From: an uncultured Chitinophagaceae bacterium
GTDB taxonomy: Bacteria > Bacteroidota > Bacteroidia > Chitinophagales > Chitinophagaceae
Direction of reading: 5' to 3'
Assembly: GCA_934502905.1 (NCBI GenBank)
Contig: CAKSVK010000116.1
Coordinates: 1-11,331, forward strand
Length of the DNA stretch: 11,331 nucleotides
The notes under the pieces are model-generated. The model was given only the letters and a program-made list of their open reading frames with translations, ran no database searches and was not told the origin of the DNA. A program made the translations under genes and the position numbers. The first letter of the stretch is position 1. Each line of letters opens with the position of its first letter. Shown piece by piece: positions 1 through 7,961 of the stretch.

Positions 1-402
1 GTACTTATGATTGGCATCCACCAGGTTCACGCGGTCCAGCACTTCGTTTACCCGTTTCAGTTTTTCTGTATGGGTGAGCCTGGTGAACATATCCAGCGGG
101 AACATTACGTTTTGCTCTACCGTCTGGCTGTCGAATAATGCCGAGCCCTGGAACAGCATACCGATCTGCTGACGCAGCTCCTTTTTCTGCTCGTCATCCA
201 TTTCCATAAAATCCTGCCCGTTATACAACACATGCCCGCCGTCCGGCTCAAACAGTCCTACCAGGCATTTCATAAAAACGGTTTTACCGCTGCCGCTGGA
301 ACCAATGATCAGGTTTGCCTTGCCGGCTTCCATCGTTGCGGATACATCATCGATCACTACTTTATCTCCAAAAACTTTGCGCAGGTTTTTTATCTCAATC
401 AT
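1..402 (-). CDS. mlaF: MlaF/Mkl-type ABC transporter ATP-binding protein (N-terminal part)
   Basis: This is the ATPase subunit of an MCE-type (Mla) phospholipid or hydrophobic-substrate ABC transporter, acting at the cytoplasmic face of the inner membrane. The first 134 residues are present and the gene runs off the left edge. Visible motifs are Walker A GSSGSGKT at residues 34-41 and the Q-loop glutamine at residue 85 in MLFQGSALFD, a sequence typical of MlaF. The signature LSGG, Walker B and H-loop would lie outside the window. The start ATG at 402-400 begins MIEIKNLRKVF, the expected N-terminus of the family. It follows the permease gene by 16 bases on the same strand, so the two are almost certainly one operon. 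An MCE-domain (MlaD-like) gene probably follows beyond the edge, which is inference. The family call is firm; the substrate is not known. Confidence 0.93.
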   Translation of the reverse strand, partial: MIEIKNLRKVFGDKVVIDDVSATMEAGKANLIIGSSGSGKTVFMKCLVGLFEPDGGHVLYNGQDFMEMDDEQKKELRQQIGMLFQGSALFDSQTVEQNVMFPLDMFTRLTHTEKLKRVNEVLDRVNLVDANHKY

Positions 403-418
403 AATCCTGTTCGGTTTT

Positions 419-1156
419 TTACAACAACAATGCTGCCAGTATATAATCTGCAAATAATATCATGATACAACTGGTTACTACCGCTGTTGTACTTGCTTTT
501 CCTATTTCCAGCGCTCCTCCTTTTACATAGTAACCGAAATAAGCAGGAATGCTGGATATGATAAAAGCAAAGGTGTAGGCCTTCACCAGGGCGAACACCA
601 CATTAAATTGTAGGAAGCCACTCAGCAATCCGCCATCAAACTCTTCGGGTGATAAGATACCTGATAAGATACCTGCCATTCTGCCCCCCCATATGCCCAG
701 CACGCCGGCTATCACCACCAGTACGGGTATCATCAAAAACGATGCTATGATCTTGGGCATGATCAGGTAGGCTTTGGTGTTAATGCCCATGATCTCCAGC
801 GCATCGATCTGCTCGCTTACCCGCATATTACCCAGTTCGCTTGCTATTTTACTGCCTACCACACCCGCTAAAACCACGCAGGTAATGGTAGGGGCGAATT
901 CGAGTATAACCGTATCTCTTACAATTTGCGCAATAGTAGATTTGGGGATAAGGTTGCTGACCAGTTGATAAGCGGTTTGAAGCGTGGATACTGCGCCTAT
1001 GAAAAGCGCTACGATCACTACAATACCCAGGGAACCGATACCGATGTCGTTACATTGATGCATCAGCTCCTTCCAGTACATCCTCCAGTTTTCAGGTTTG
1101 GTGAACATTCCCTTTATCATCAGCAAATAGCGCCCAAAATGATTAAAAAAAGTCAT
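419..1156 (-). CDS. mlaE: MlaE-family ABC transporter permease
   Basis: This is the inner-membrane permease partner of the adjacent MlaF ATPase, for MCE-linked lipid transport between the membranes. Its 245 residues match the usual MlaE length of about 245-260. The diagnostic stretch lies at residues 101-125 (GSKIASELGNMRVSEQIDAL and onward), and YVKGGALEIGKASTTAVV at 210-227 is also typical. Hydrophobic segments lie around 40-60, 90-105, 138-158, 184-204 and 225-245. Residues 162-169 read GILSGILS, encoded by a perfect 12-bp tandem duplication at 651-674 that keeps the frame. The ATG at 1156 follows the stop of the upstream gene by 39 bases; no strong Shine-Dalgarno sequence is visible. The call is secure at family level. 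Confidence 0.94.
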   Translation of the reverse strand: MTFFNHFGRYLLMIKGMFTKPENWRMYWKELMHQCNDIGIGSLGIVVIVALFIGAVSTLQTAYQLVSNLIPKSTIAQIVRDTVILEFAPTITCVVLAGVVGSKIASELGNMRVSEQIDALEIMGINTKAYLIMPKIIASFLMIPVLVVIAGVLGIWGGRMAGILSGILSPEEFDGGLLSGFLQFNVVFALVKAYTFAFIISSIPAYFGYYVKGGALEIGKASTTAVVTSCIMILFADYILAALLL

Positions 1157-1176
1157 CCGTTCTATTTATGTTCCGG

Positions 1177-1184
1177 CAAAAATA
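1177..1184 (-). promoter_or_regulatory. Possible -7 promoter box before mlaE
   Basis: Read on the minus strand this is TATTTTTG, a full match to the Bacteroidota -7 consensus TAnnTTTG, in the 39-base gap before mlaE. I find no TTTG at the expected distance upstream, which would fall inside the previous gene. It may be chance in AT-rich DNA, or an internal promoter for mlaEF. Confidence 0.25.
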
Positions 1185-1195
1185 CCTAAAAGGTT

Positions 1196-2248
1196 TTAAT
1201 CTGATTTTAAGTGATTTACAACAATTTCCCTGAGCTGTATGCGAAGTATGTCTCCCATGCCGGTGCACTCCAGGAACTTTTCATTTCCAAAATAATCATA
1301 CAGCTCAAGGGCCAGTTGCCTGATTTTTTCCGGCGGCGCCAGCTCGTCTTCATCAATAGAGGCTTTCAGGTCTCTCAGCCGGTGCCGCTGCGCTTTGATT
1401 CTTTTGAACAATTGCGCCCTTTCTTCCTGCTGATATTGCTTAATGACCTCTTTATTAAGGTGTTTCTGCACCAATTCTACAAAAACCCTGTTTTCTTTGA
1501 AAAATTGTGGCAAATAGAAGTTTTTTCTTCCTTCGTACGACTGCTGATCAAAGTCTATAGGTCTGATCACGAATTGTATATCGTCAAAATCGGGCGTGAT
1601 GTCGAATACAAAGTTATAGCTGCGCATGTCACCCAGTAATCTTGCAAAACAGCGCTCGTTGAACTTTACGAATTCCTTTGCGATGCGCACCGGGTTATAA
1701 TTAGGGTTGTATAAGAAGTTTTGAATGAACATATCTCCCGGTACGCCGGCAATATGTTCCTCGATCAGGGTCTGGTCATGCACCAGGTAGTTAATGGAAA
1801 AAGGCGATAACAGGTGCTCCAGCTCCAGTCCGAGTATACGGGATGCGTCTGCGATCTTTACATATATATAACTGTACACATCGTTATAGTGATTGACAAC
1901 CTTTATCCGGAATGGTTGGGAATTACCGAAGGAGCAGAAATCTATTCTTTCTATATACAGGTGATCTTCGGCCTCGTTGGCACCCGCCGCTTTCAGCAAC
2001 GAATAGATGCGTATCAGTGCATGGTGTATCTCCTGGGTAATGGAAGGGTGATAAAAAACCGTTTCCCACAGGGTATCATTCCCGTTCTTGTCAAGGCAGG
2101 GCATAGAACCTTCGTAATGCCGCAGGGAATCGTATGTAATCGGCATCTGTACCTCCCTGCCATATCTTTTCAGGTATTTTTTGAAGGTCTTGCTTACAGG
2201 GTAAACAATCTTTTTCCTTGAAATTATATTGTGAGATCCTTCTGGCAT
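1196..2248 (-). CDS. Uncharacterised protein with protein-kinase-like motifs
   Basis: I do not recognise a named family. The 350-residue protein has no signal peptide or membrane segment, so it is probably cytoplasmic. Several motifs fall in the order of a protein-kinase-like or aminoglycoside-phosphotransferase-like fold: YVKI with Lys131 (possible beta-3 lysine), LELEHLL with Glu142/Glu144 (possible helix C), EEHIAG at 163-168 (hinge-like), GDMRSYN at 206-212 with Asp207 and Asn212 in catalytic-loop spacing (D plus 5 = N), and IDFD at 231-234 (DFG-like metal site). A glycine-rich loop is not obvious. The C-terminal third (about 265-315) is highly charged and helical. The start at 2248 gives a basic N-terminus; Met35 is an alternative. 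It sits 39 bases before mlaE on the same strand, so a link to the Mla genes is possible but unproven. The coding call is strong; the kinase-like fold is inference. Confidence 0.85.
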   Translation of the reverse strand: MPEGSHNIISRKKIVYPVSKTFKKYLKRYGREVQMPITYDSLRHYEGSMPCLDKNGNDTLWETVFYHPSITQEIHHALIRIYSLLKAAGANEAEDHLYIERIDFCSFGNSQPFRIKVVNHYNDVYSYIYVKIADASRILGLELEHLLSPFSINYLVHDQTLIEEHIAGVPGDMFIQNFLYNPNYNPVRIAKEFVKFNERCFARLLGDMRSYNFVFDITPDFDDIQFVIRPIDFDQQSYEGRKNFYLPQFFKENRVFVELVQKHLNKEVIKQYQQEERAQLFKRIKAQRHRLRDLKASIDEDELAPPEKIRQLALELYDYFGNEKFLECTGMGDILRIQLREIVVNHLKSD

Positions 2249-2250
2249 TT

Positions 2251-2400
2251 TTATTTCTGATTTACGATGTATGATTTTTGATATATGGATTTTCTAAATC
2301 AGCAATCCAAAATTTCTCAATCAGCAATTCTTTTTATTTCTGATGTATGAGGTATAGATTTTCAAATCAGCCATCTCTAAATCAGCCATCAACAATCCTG
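2251..2400. repeat. AT-rich intergenic repeat cluster
   Basis: This gap between maeB and the kinase-like gene is filled with short degenerate repeats. Four heptads lie head to tail at 2260-2287 (ATTTACG, ATGTATG, ATTTTTG, ATATATG). AATCAGCAAT occurs at 2297-2306 and 2319-2328, and AAATCAGCCATC at 2364-2375 and 2379-2390. The 14-mer TTTTTATTTCTGAT occurs at 2248-2261, touching the downstream start codon, and again at 2331-2344. I see no terminator or clear promoter here. The AATCAGCAAT unit recurs at 11033-11065. Confidence 0.6.
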
Positions 2401-4713
2401 TTATTCTTTCTTTTTTCTCTTTACCTGTTTTGCAGGGTCCGGGCATTTCTGCTGTGCATCTACTACAGCTATCAGCACCATGTTCACAATGGTTCTTACG
2501 GAGCTTCCCAGTTGCAGTATATGAACGGGCTTGTCAAGTCCCAGCAACACCGGTCCGATGGTATCAAAGCCGCCGATCTCCTGCAGCAGGTTATACGCAA
2601 TGTTGCCGGCGCTCAGGTTGGGAAATATCAGTGTATTCACATCCATATCCACCAGCTCGCTGAATGGATAGTTTTCCTTTAGCAGTTCCTTGTTAAAAGC
2701 CAGTATCCCCTGTATTTCACCGTCTACGATCAGCCTGGGGTCTTTTTCTTTAACCAGTGATCTGGCATTACGGACGATGATAGCTTCATCTGTATTGCTG
2801 GTGCCAAAGTTGGAATAGCTGAGCATAGCAATCCTGGGCGTTATCCCCAGTGTCTTTACTTCCTTTGCCACCAGCAGCGTAATGTCGGCAAGCTCCTCGG
2901 CGGTTGGATTGAAGTTGACTGTAGTGTCGGCTAAAAAAAGGGGACCTTTTTTAGTGAGGATGATATACATGCCCGCTATTTTTTTCACACCGCGTTCCGT
3001 GCCTACTATCTCCAGTGCAGGCCTTACCGTTTGGGGGTAGTTGCGTGTAAGCCCGCTGATCACCGCATCCGCATCTCCTGTTTTCACCATCATACACGCA
3101 TACCGGATACGCTCCTTCATGCTTTTATAAGCCTCATACATATTCACGCCCCTGCGCTGCCGTTTCTCAAAATATAATTTGCCATATTCCTGCCTTTTCT
3201 CTCGTGTAGAATTGCTACGTGGGTCAATGATCGGCATTTCATCCAGGTCAATGCCGTTCTCAGCCGCTATTTTTCTTATTTTTTGTTCTTCTCCAAGCAG
3301 TATCGGGTAGGCAATGCCTTCATCCAGTACGATCTGCGCCGCTTTTAGTATCCTTACATTATCTGCTTCAGCAAAAACCACTTTCCTGGGATCGTTTCTT
3401 GCCTTGCTGCCTATTACCCGGAACAACTGGTTGTTGTTGCCCAGCCTGTTATCCAGGTCTATCTGGTATTTTTCCCAGTCTTCTATTTCCAGCTTTGCTA
3501 CCCCGCTCTCAATAGCTGCCTTTGCCACGGCAGGAGAGATGGTAGCAATCAGCCGGGGATCCAATGGTTTCGGAATGATATAATTGGGGCCGAATACGAT
3601 ACTTTTTTCATTATAGGCCACATTTACAATGTCCGGCACTGGTGTTTTGGTTAGTTCCGCTAATGCTTTTACGGCAGCCATTTTCATTTCTTCGTTTATC
3701 TGGGTAGCCCTCACGTCCAAAGCACCCCGGAATATATACGGGAATCCCAGCACGTTGTTTACCTGATTGGGATAATCGCTTCTGCCGGTAGCCATGATAA
3801 TATCCTTCCTGCAACCGGTGGCAGCTTCCCAGGTAATTTCCGGGTCGGGATTGGCCATTGCAAATACAATGGGGCGTGCCGCCATGCTTTTTACCATGTC
3901 CGGTGTAACAATGTTACCCGCGCTCAGTCCCAGGAAAACATCGGCGTTTTTCATGGCTTCAGCCAGGGTCAGCATTTTGTTTTTCGTGGTGGCATACCGC
4001 TTTTTCACGACATCCAGGTCTGGTCGCGATGCATACAGCACACCGTCTTTATCAAAGACGGTAAAATGAGCGGCTTTCGCGCCCAGCCGCTCGTATAACT
4101 GGATGCAGGCCATGGCTGCCGCGCCTGCCCCGCTGATCACAAACTTTACCTTGCCTATCTTCTTTTTTTGCAGTTCAAGCGCATTTAACAGGGCGGCGGC
4201 GCTGATAATGGCTGTACCGTGCTGATCATCATGCATCACGGGGATCTGCATCTTTTTCTTCAGCTCCTGTTCAATGTAAAAACATTCCGGCGCCTTGATA
4301 TCTTCAAGGTTAATGCCTCCGAAGGTGGGTTCCAGTGATTGTACGATCTGGACAAACTTCTCGGGGTCTTTTTCGTCGATCTCAATGTCAAAAACATCTA
4401 TGTCGGCAAATATTTTAAACAACACGCCCTTGCCTTCCATCACCGGCTTACCCGCACTCGCGCCTATATCTCCGAGTCCTAATACAGCTGTACCATTGCT
4501 GATAACGGCCACCAGGTTTCCTTTCGCGGTATACTTATAAGCGTTTTCAGGATTTTTCTGGATCTCCTTACACGGAATAGCCACCCCGGGAGAATAGGCG
4601 AGTGACAGATCTCTCTGGGTTTTTGCTTCTTTGGTTGGAAGTACTTCTATCTTTCCCGGGCGTCCTTTTGAATGATATTCAAGCGCCTGCTCATTTCTCA
4701 GTTCTTTGGCCAT
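2401..4713 (-). CDS. maeB: NADP-dependent malic enzyme with C-terminal phosphotransacetylase-like domain
   Basis: This enzyme oxidatively decarboxylates malate to pyruvate and CO2, usually making NADPH, in the cytoplasm. Its 770 residues match the multidomain MaeB type (about 760). The N-terminal malic domain includes Tyr40 in [10 protein letters not shown] and metal-binding residues in NLEDIKAPE (135-143) and MHDDQHGTA (160-168). The NAD(P)-binding fold has GAGAAA at 195-200, with [11 protein letters not shown] near 264-274 and ANPDPE at 287-292. From about residue 430 a phosphotransacetylase-like domain runs almost to the end; in this class it is thought to sense acetyl-CoA rather than to catalyse (family knowledge). 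The C-terminus is a lysine-rich tail, KRKKKE. The ATG at 4713 gives the expected N-terminus, with a 7-bp inverted repeat 10 bases before it. NADP rather than NAD use is inferred from family. Confidence 0.96.
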   Translation of the reverse strand: MAKELRNEQALEYHSKGRPGKIEVLPTKEAKTQRDLSLAYSPGVAIPCKEIQKNPENAYKYTAKGNLVAVISNGTAVLGLGDIGASAGKPVMEGKGVLFKIFADIDVFDIEIDEKDPEKFVQIVQSLEPTFGGINLEDIKAPECFYIEQELKKKMQIPVMHDDQHGTAIISAAALLNALELQKKKIGKVKFVISGAGAAAMACIQLYERLGAKAAHFTVFDKDGVLYASRPDLDVVKKRYATTKNKMLTLAEAMKNADVFLGLSAGNIVTPDMVKSMAARPIVFAMANPDPEITWEAATGCRKDIIMATGRSDYPNQVNNVLGFPYIFRGALDVRATQINEEMKMAAVKALAELTKTPVPDIVNVAYNEKSIVFGPNYIIPKPLDPRLIATISPAVAKAAIESGVAKLEIEDWEKYQIDLDNRLGNNNQLFRVIGSKARNDPRKVVFAEADNVRILKAAQIVLDEGIAYPILLGEEQKIRKIAAENGIDLDEMPIIDPRSNSTREKRQEYGKLYFEKRQRRGVNMYEAYKSMKERIRYACMMVKTGDADAVISGLTRNYPQTVRPALEIVGTERGVKKIAGMYIILTKKGPLFLADTTVNFNPTAEELADITLLVAKEVKTLGITPRIAMLSYSNFGTSNTDEAIIVRNARSLVKEKDPRLIVDGEIQGILAFNKELLKENYPFSELVDMDVNTLIFPNLSAGNIAYNLLQEIGGFDTIGPVLLGLDKPVHILQLGSSVRTIVNMVLIAVVDAQQKCPDPAKQVKRKKKE

Positions 4714-4723
4714 ACCGATTCAG

Positions 4724-4740
4724 TTTATCTGCAAGATAAA
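4724..4740. promoter_or_regulatory. Inverted repeat in the maeB leader
   Basis: TTTATCT GCA AGATAAA is a perfect 7-bp inverted repeat with a 3-base centre, ending 10 bases before the maeB ATG. It could be an operator for a dimeric regulator or a small hairpin near the ribosome site. No regulator can be named from the sequence, and AT-rich palindromes of this size can occur by chance. Confidence 0.35.
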
Positions 4741-5090
4741 GTAAAAAAGCTTCCGCTTCCGGCACATAACCCCGGGGCATATTTATCTTTGGCGGGGAAA
4801 TGCATATCATCTTCCTTTCTACAAAATGATACCGTTAGAGTGGTTGCAGAGGTGTTCCAATGAAGACATGTTTTCATAAAAGTCAAATAATAATGGAGGC
4901 ATTTTAAGAATTACCTGATAACAAGCTCTTGTTGCAGGGCACTCAATACCATACTCACTGTCCAGGCATCTTAATAGTAATATAAGGTACATCTTCTGTA
5001 TTGTGGATAAGATCAATGCCTGTGCAGGGCAAATCGCAGGATACATTTCAGACCCCGCGTTCCGTATCCTTTGTCCGTTCGCCCATACTA
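4741..5090. other. Gene-poor intergenic stretch
   Basis: About 350 bases between the maeB leader and the MITE-like element show no gene I can support. A 92-codon open frame on the minus strand (4819-5097) begins inside the element's terminal repeat, has no recognisable domain and no plausible ribosome site, so I do not call it. No tRNA, terminator or strong promoter is evident. It may hold the decayed remains of an older gene or an unrecognised regulatory region. Confidence 0.5.
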
Positions 5091-5226
5091 GTGTCATATC
5101 AGCGATAAAACGACGGCTAATATTTCCCGCTGATTTCGCAAATAAGCGCAGAAGGCTTTGATTATCTGCGGAATTCAGCGGGATCTGCGGGAGACCTCAA
5201 ATGAAAATTCATAATTGACATGACAC
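5091..5226 (+). mobile_element. MITE-like element, copy 1 (136 bp)
   Basis: The element begins GTGTCATATCA and ends TGACATGACAC, terminal inverted repeats of 11 bp with one mismatch. It is flanked by TA on both sides (5089-5090 and 5227-5228), as expected for insertion by an IS630/Tc1-mariner-type transposase. The palindrome extends outward to ACTAGT on each side. It has no coding capacity. Internally it can form a hairpin: outer stem CCCGCTGA (5126-5133) with TCAGCGGG (5175-5182), inner stem CGCAGA (5147-5152) with TCTGCG (5165-5170). A second copy of equal length lies at 10859-10994. Non-autonomous transposition is inference; a REP- or RNA-like role is the main alternative. The strand given is arbitrary. 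Confidence 0.75.
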
Positions 5227-5322
5227 TAGTGCATGCAGGCAGAGGTGCAGGGTTGATTTTAAGACCGAAATCGGTTCATAGTGAAATTTTTTTACAAATA
5301 AGCGCAGCATTTGCTCCGGCCG

Positions 5323-5330
5323 TAAATTTG
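5323..5330 (+). promoter_or_regulatory. Probable -7 promoter box of terC
   Basis: TAAATTTG matches the Bacteroidota -7 consensus TAnnTTTG and lies 43 bases before the terC ATG. No TTTG is found at the usual 19-21 base spacing; a TTTG at 5310-5313 is too close. Further upstream in the leader is a small inverted repeat ACCGA-AA-TCGGT at 5264-5275. I see no conserved yybP-ykoY (manganese) riboswitch sequence, though such leaders precede some terC-family genes in other bacteria. Confidence 0.4.
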
Positions 5331-5373
5331 CGGACTTATCGGATATTAGCTATTAAAGACCTAAAAAAATAAT

Positions 5374-6399
5374 ATGCATCAAGGATTACTGTCTCATCCA
5401 GGATTAATTGCAGTTTTTGCTGTTGTAGTTGTGCTGATGCTGGTCCTTGATCTGGGTGTATTTAACCGGCAAAGCCATGCGGTATCCAATAAGGAGGCTT
5501 TATGGTGGTCGGTGGTATGGATATCCCTGGCAATGGTGTTCAGCGGTGTAATCTACTGGGTATTTAAGGCTGACTCCGACGCACTGGCGCTGGAAAAGTT
5601 CAGCCAGTTCCAGTCTGCCTACTGGATTGAAAAAGCACTGTCGGTGGACAACCTGTTTGTATTCATCCTGGTCTTCGGGTATTTCAATGTTCCCAGGGAG
5701 GTGCATCATAAGGTATTGTTCTGGGGTATTATCGGCGCCCTGGTTTTTCGGGCCATTTTCATTTTTGCCGGGGTAGGGCTGGTGAATCTTACCTATTTGC
5801 CCACTATGGATATCCTGGGATACCAGGTAAGAATAAATGTGGTATTAACTGTCTTTGGGATATTCCTGGTGGTTGCCGGTATCAAATCATGGTTTGCCGA
5901 TCATGAAAGCGATGAGGAAAAAGATTTCAGCTCCAATCCCGGGGCTAAAATTATTTACAAGTTCTTTAAAGTGAGCAAGGGCTATGACGGGGATAAATTT
6001 TTTACAATGCAAAACGGGGTAAAGATGGCCACCCCCTTGCTGGTGGTGCTGGGTGTTATTGAATTTACTGACCTGATATTTGCTGTAGATTCTATCCCCG
6101 CTATTTTCGCGATAGCCCCGGATGATCCCTTCATCCTGTATACCTCAAATATATTTGCCATTTTAGGACTTCGTGCGCTTTATTTCCTGCTGGCGAATTT
6201 TATACATATGTTCAGCAAATTGAAGTATGGATTGGCCATTATCCTGGCATTTATAGGGGTTAAAATGGTTATAAATCCTTTTTATCATATTTCATCTCCT
6301 GTTTCTCTGGCTGTTGTAGGTGGCGTGTTGGCTATTTCTGTTATCATATCGCTTTTGTTTCCTGGCAAAAAGGCCGGGGAGCAAGCTGGAAAAGCATGA
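5374..6399 (+). CDS. TerC/Alx-family integral membrane protein
   Basis: This is an inner-membrane protein of the TerC family, whose members are linked to tellurite resistance and, for Alx/MeeF-like proteins, to manganese export during metal loading of exported proteins (family knowledge). Its 341 residues fit the family (about 310-350). Some eight or nine hydrophobic segments are visible, with family acidic residues inside them: Asp26 in LVLDLGVF, Glu86 and Asp92 in EKALSVDNLFVF, and Glu230, Asp233 and Asp239 in EFTDLIFAVDSIPAIFAI. A cytoplasmic-looking charged loop spans about 172-210. The ATG at 5374 follows an A-rich leader typical of this phylum. The start MHQGLLSHPG and the basic tail are unremarkable. 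It stands alone behind the MITE-like element; the next gene follows after 83 bases. The metal substrate cannot be read from the sequence. Confidence 0.93.
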   Translation: MHQGLLSHPGLIAVFAVVVVLMLVLDLGVFNRQSHAVSNKEALWWSVVWISLAMVFSGVIYWVFKADSDALALEKFSQFQSAYWIEKALSVDNLFVFILVFGYFNVPREVHHKVLFWGIIGALVFRAIFIFAGVGLVNLTYLPTMDILGYQVRINVVLTVFGIFLVVAGIKSWFADHESDEEKDFSSNPGAKIIYKFFKVSKGYDGDKFFTMQNGVKMATPLLVVLGVIEFTDLIFAVDSIPAIFAIAPDDPFILYTSNIFAILGLRALYFLLANFIHMFSKLKYGLAIILAFIGVKMVINPFYHISSPVSLAVVGGVLAISVIISLLFPGKKAGEQAGKA

Positions 6400-6482
6400 T
6401 TTCTATAGGTTTATGTTAAAATGTGTTCAATGACCGGGCACAGGGTTATGACATATTATTTAGAAATATTACATTTACAGCC

Positions 6483-7946
6483 ATGTATATTCGTGTAGCC
6501 CTTTTTCTTATTCTGTTTAAGATACAGCTAATCTATGGCCAGGATTATCCCGGTTATAACACCAGCAATTTTACGGGAGTGAACGGATTATTGTTCAATC
6601 CGTCCGGTATAGCAGGCAGTCCTACGCGCTGGGATGTCAATGTTCTTTCCATTCATGCTTCGGCGGAAAACAGTGTCGGCTCCTTCAATTTCGGAAACTA
6701 CAGGAGCCTGCATAAGGGAACTGATTTTTTGAACCAGTATCGCGAAAGCAATGCCGGGCTGGTGCATGGCTTTTTCAATATGAACATGCACGGACCATCC
6801 GTGATGGTACGGCTGAATTCCAGGTCGTCTGTGGCGCTTACTACACGCGCCAGGATGATGATGAACGCCAGGAATATTGACAACAGGTTCATCAATGATA
6901 TTTCCACCAGGCTTGCAGACGGCAGCAGCCTGCCGTATTCATTTGCTTCCCATGATAATATGACCATTAATGCAAATGCCTGGGGGGAAGTTGGGTTGAG
7001 CTTTGCCACCATTTTGAAGGATGATGACCTTCACCAGATAAAAGCAGGTATTACGGTAAAATATCTTGCAGGCATGTTCAGTACGTACCTGCAGACACAA
7101 AACCTGCAGGGAACTGTAGCCTATGATCCTGTTCAGAACGCAGCTTACCTCACCAACACCAGTGGCAGTATGCATACTGGATATGGCGGGGTGCGGATGG
7201 GTAACTTTGTTCCGTCCAACATTCCTAAGTATGGCAGCCATGGCGCAGGAGCGGATATCGGTTTTACCTATGTTTTTGAGCCCAATGAAGAAGGTTATTA
7301 CAGCGACGACTGGTGGGGTGCCAGCGAGCCTCTTTATAAGTTCAAGCTAGGGGTTTCCCTGCTGGATATAGGCATGATACGGTATAAACGTAACGATGGA
7401 AACAGGTTTGATATAGACATCAACGGTGCAGAGAGGCTGTATGTGGAAGAGCTGCGAAGCTTGAGCGTTAATAACTGGGAAACCTATTTCGAGGACCATC
7501 CCCAATATTTTACTACACTACCCTGGCTCCGCCCCAATTATTATAATGTGGTATTGCCGGCTTCATTAAGGGTAGATGCGGATTATCACCTGTCCGGTGC
7601 AGCCTATGTCAACCTGGCGGCGCAGATGAGCCTGGTGAATAACGATGCCCTTCCATGGGGGCAGCATAACTATCATTCTATTACCTTAACTCCCCGTGTT
7701 GAAAACCGGTTCTGGGGAGTATATCTTCCCGTAAATTATAACCAGATCAGTAAGTTCAATGCCGGGCTTTCCCTGAGAGCCGGTTATTTCTTCATAGGTT
7801 CCGGCAGCGTGCTTTCCATGCTGTACAAATCGCGCAGGCTGGACTTTCATGCCGGTATCAGGTTTTCGGCTATTGACAGGGAAAACGGCGGTGGCGGACG
7901 CGGGTGGAAGAAAACCCGTTCCCGTACAGACTGCTGGAAGGATTGA
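6483..7946 (+). CDS. Secreted DUF5723-like probable outer-membrane protein
   Basis: This is a predicted exported protein of 487 residues. I chose the ATG at 6483 because it starts directly with a signal peptide (MYIRVALFLILFKIQLIYG, likely cut before QDYPGYN). An upstream in-frame ATG at 6423 would add 20 non-signal residues. The opening YNTSNFTGVNGLLFNPSGIAGS resembles DUF5723 proteins of Bacteroidota (from memory; not searched). The rest alternates short amphipathic beta-strand-like stretches with aromatic and glycine residues, such as AGADIGFTYVFEP and FNAGLSLRAGYFFIGSG, suggesting an outer-membrane beta-barrel. Some relatives carry a C-terminal OmpA domain; this one does not. After the last strand-like segment (FHAGIRFSAI) it ends in a glycine-rich, basic tail (GGGGRGWKKTRSR). 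Function is unknown. Its stop is 2 bases from the convergent ribF stop. Confidence 0.82.
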   Translation: MYIRVALFLILFKIQLIYGQDYPGYNTSNFTGVNGLLFNPSGIAGSPTRWDVNVLSIHASAENSVGSFNFGNYRSLHKGTDFLNQYRESNAGLVHGFFNMNMHGPSVMVRLNSRSSVALTTRARMMMNARNIDNRFINDISTRLADGSSLPYSFASHDNMTINANAWGEVGLSFATILKDDDLHQIKAGITVKYLAGMFSTYLQTQNLQGTVAYDPVQNAAYLTNTSGSMHTGYGGVRMGNFVPSNIPKYGSHGAGADIGFTYVFEPNEEGYYSDDWWGASEPLYKFKLGVSLLDIGMIRYKRNDGNRFDIDINGAERLYVEELRSLSVNNWETYFEDHPQYFTTLPWLRPNYYNVVLPASLRVDADYHLSGAAYVNLAAQMSLVNNDALPWGQHNYHSITLTPRVENRFWGVYLPVNYNQISKFNAGLSLRAGYFFIGSGSVLSMLYKSRRLDFHAGIRFSAIDRENGGGGRGWKKTRSRTDCWKD

Positions 7947-7961
7947 TCTTACAGATCTTTT
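7945..7961 (+). terminator. Weak hairpin between convergent stops
   Basis: GATCT-TAC-AGATC (7945-7957) is a perfect 5-bp inverted repeat followed by TTTT on the plus strand. It overlaps the stop codons of both convergent genes. It could end transcription of the plus-strand gene, but the stem is short and AT-rich, so this is a weak call. Confidence 0.25.

Noticed and set aside
2260..2390. CRISPR-like array
   Set aside because: The repeats are 7-12 bases and degenerate, with spacings too short and irregular for a CRISPR array; no cas genes are nearby.
4819..5097. 92-codon minus-strand open frame in the maeB-terC gap
   Set aside because: Its ATG lies inside the terminal repeat of the MITE-like element, it has no recognisable domain, and the composition (many Cys, Leu, Ile) looks like translated non-coding DNA.
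5231..5373. Possible yybP-ykoY manganese riboswitch before terC
   Set aside because: Some terC-family genes have one, but I cannot see its conserved core sequences, and the leader after the -7 box is only about 40 bases.
7860..7946. Possible frameshift at the end of the DUF5723-like gene removing an OmpA domain
   Set aside because: Reading the other two frames past the stop gives no OmpA-like sequence, and ribF begins (convergently) 2 bases later, leaving no room for a lost domain.
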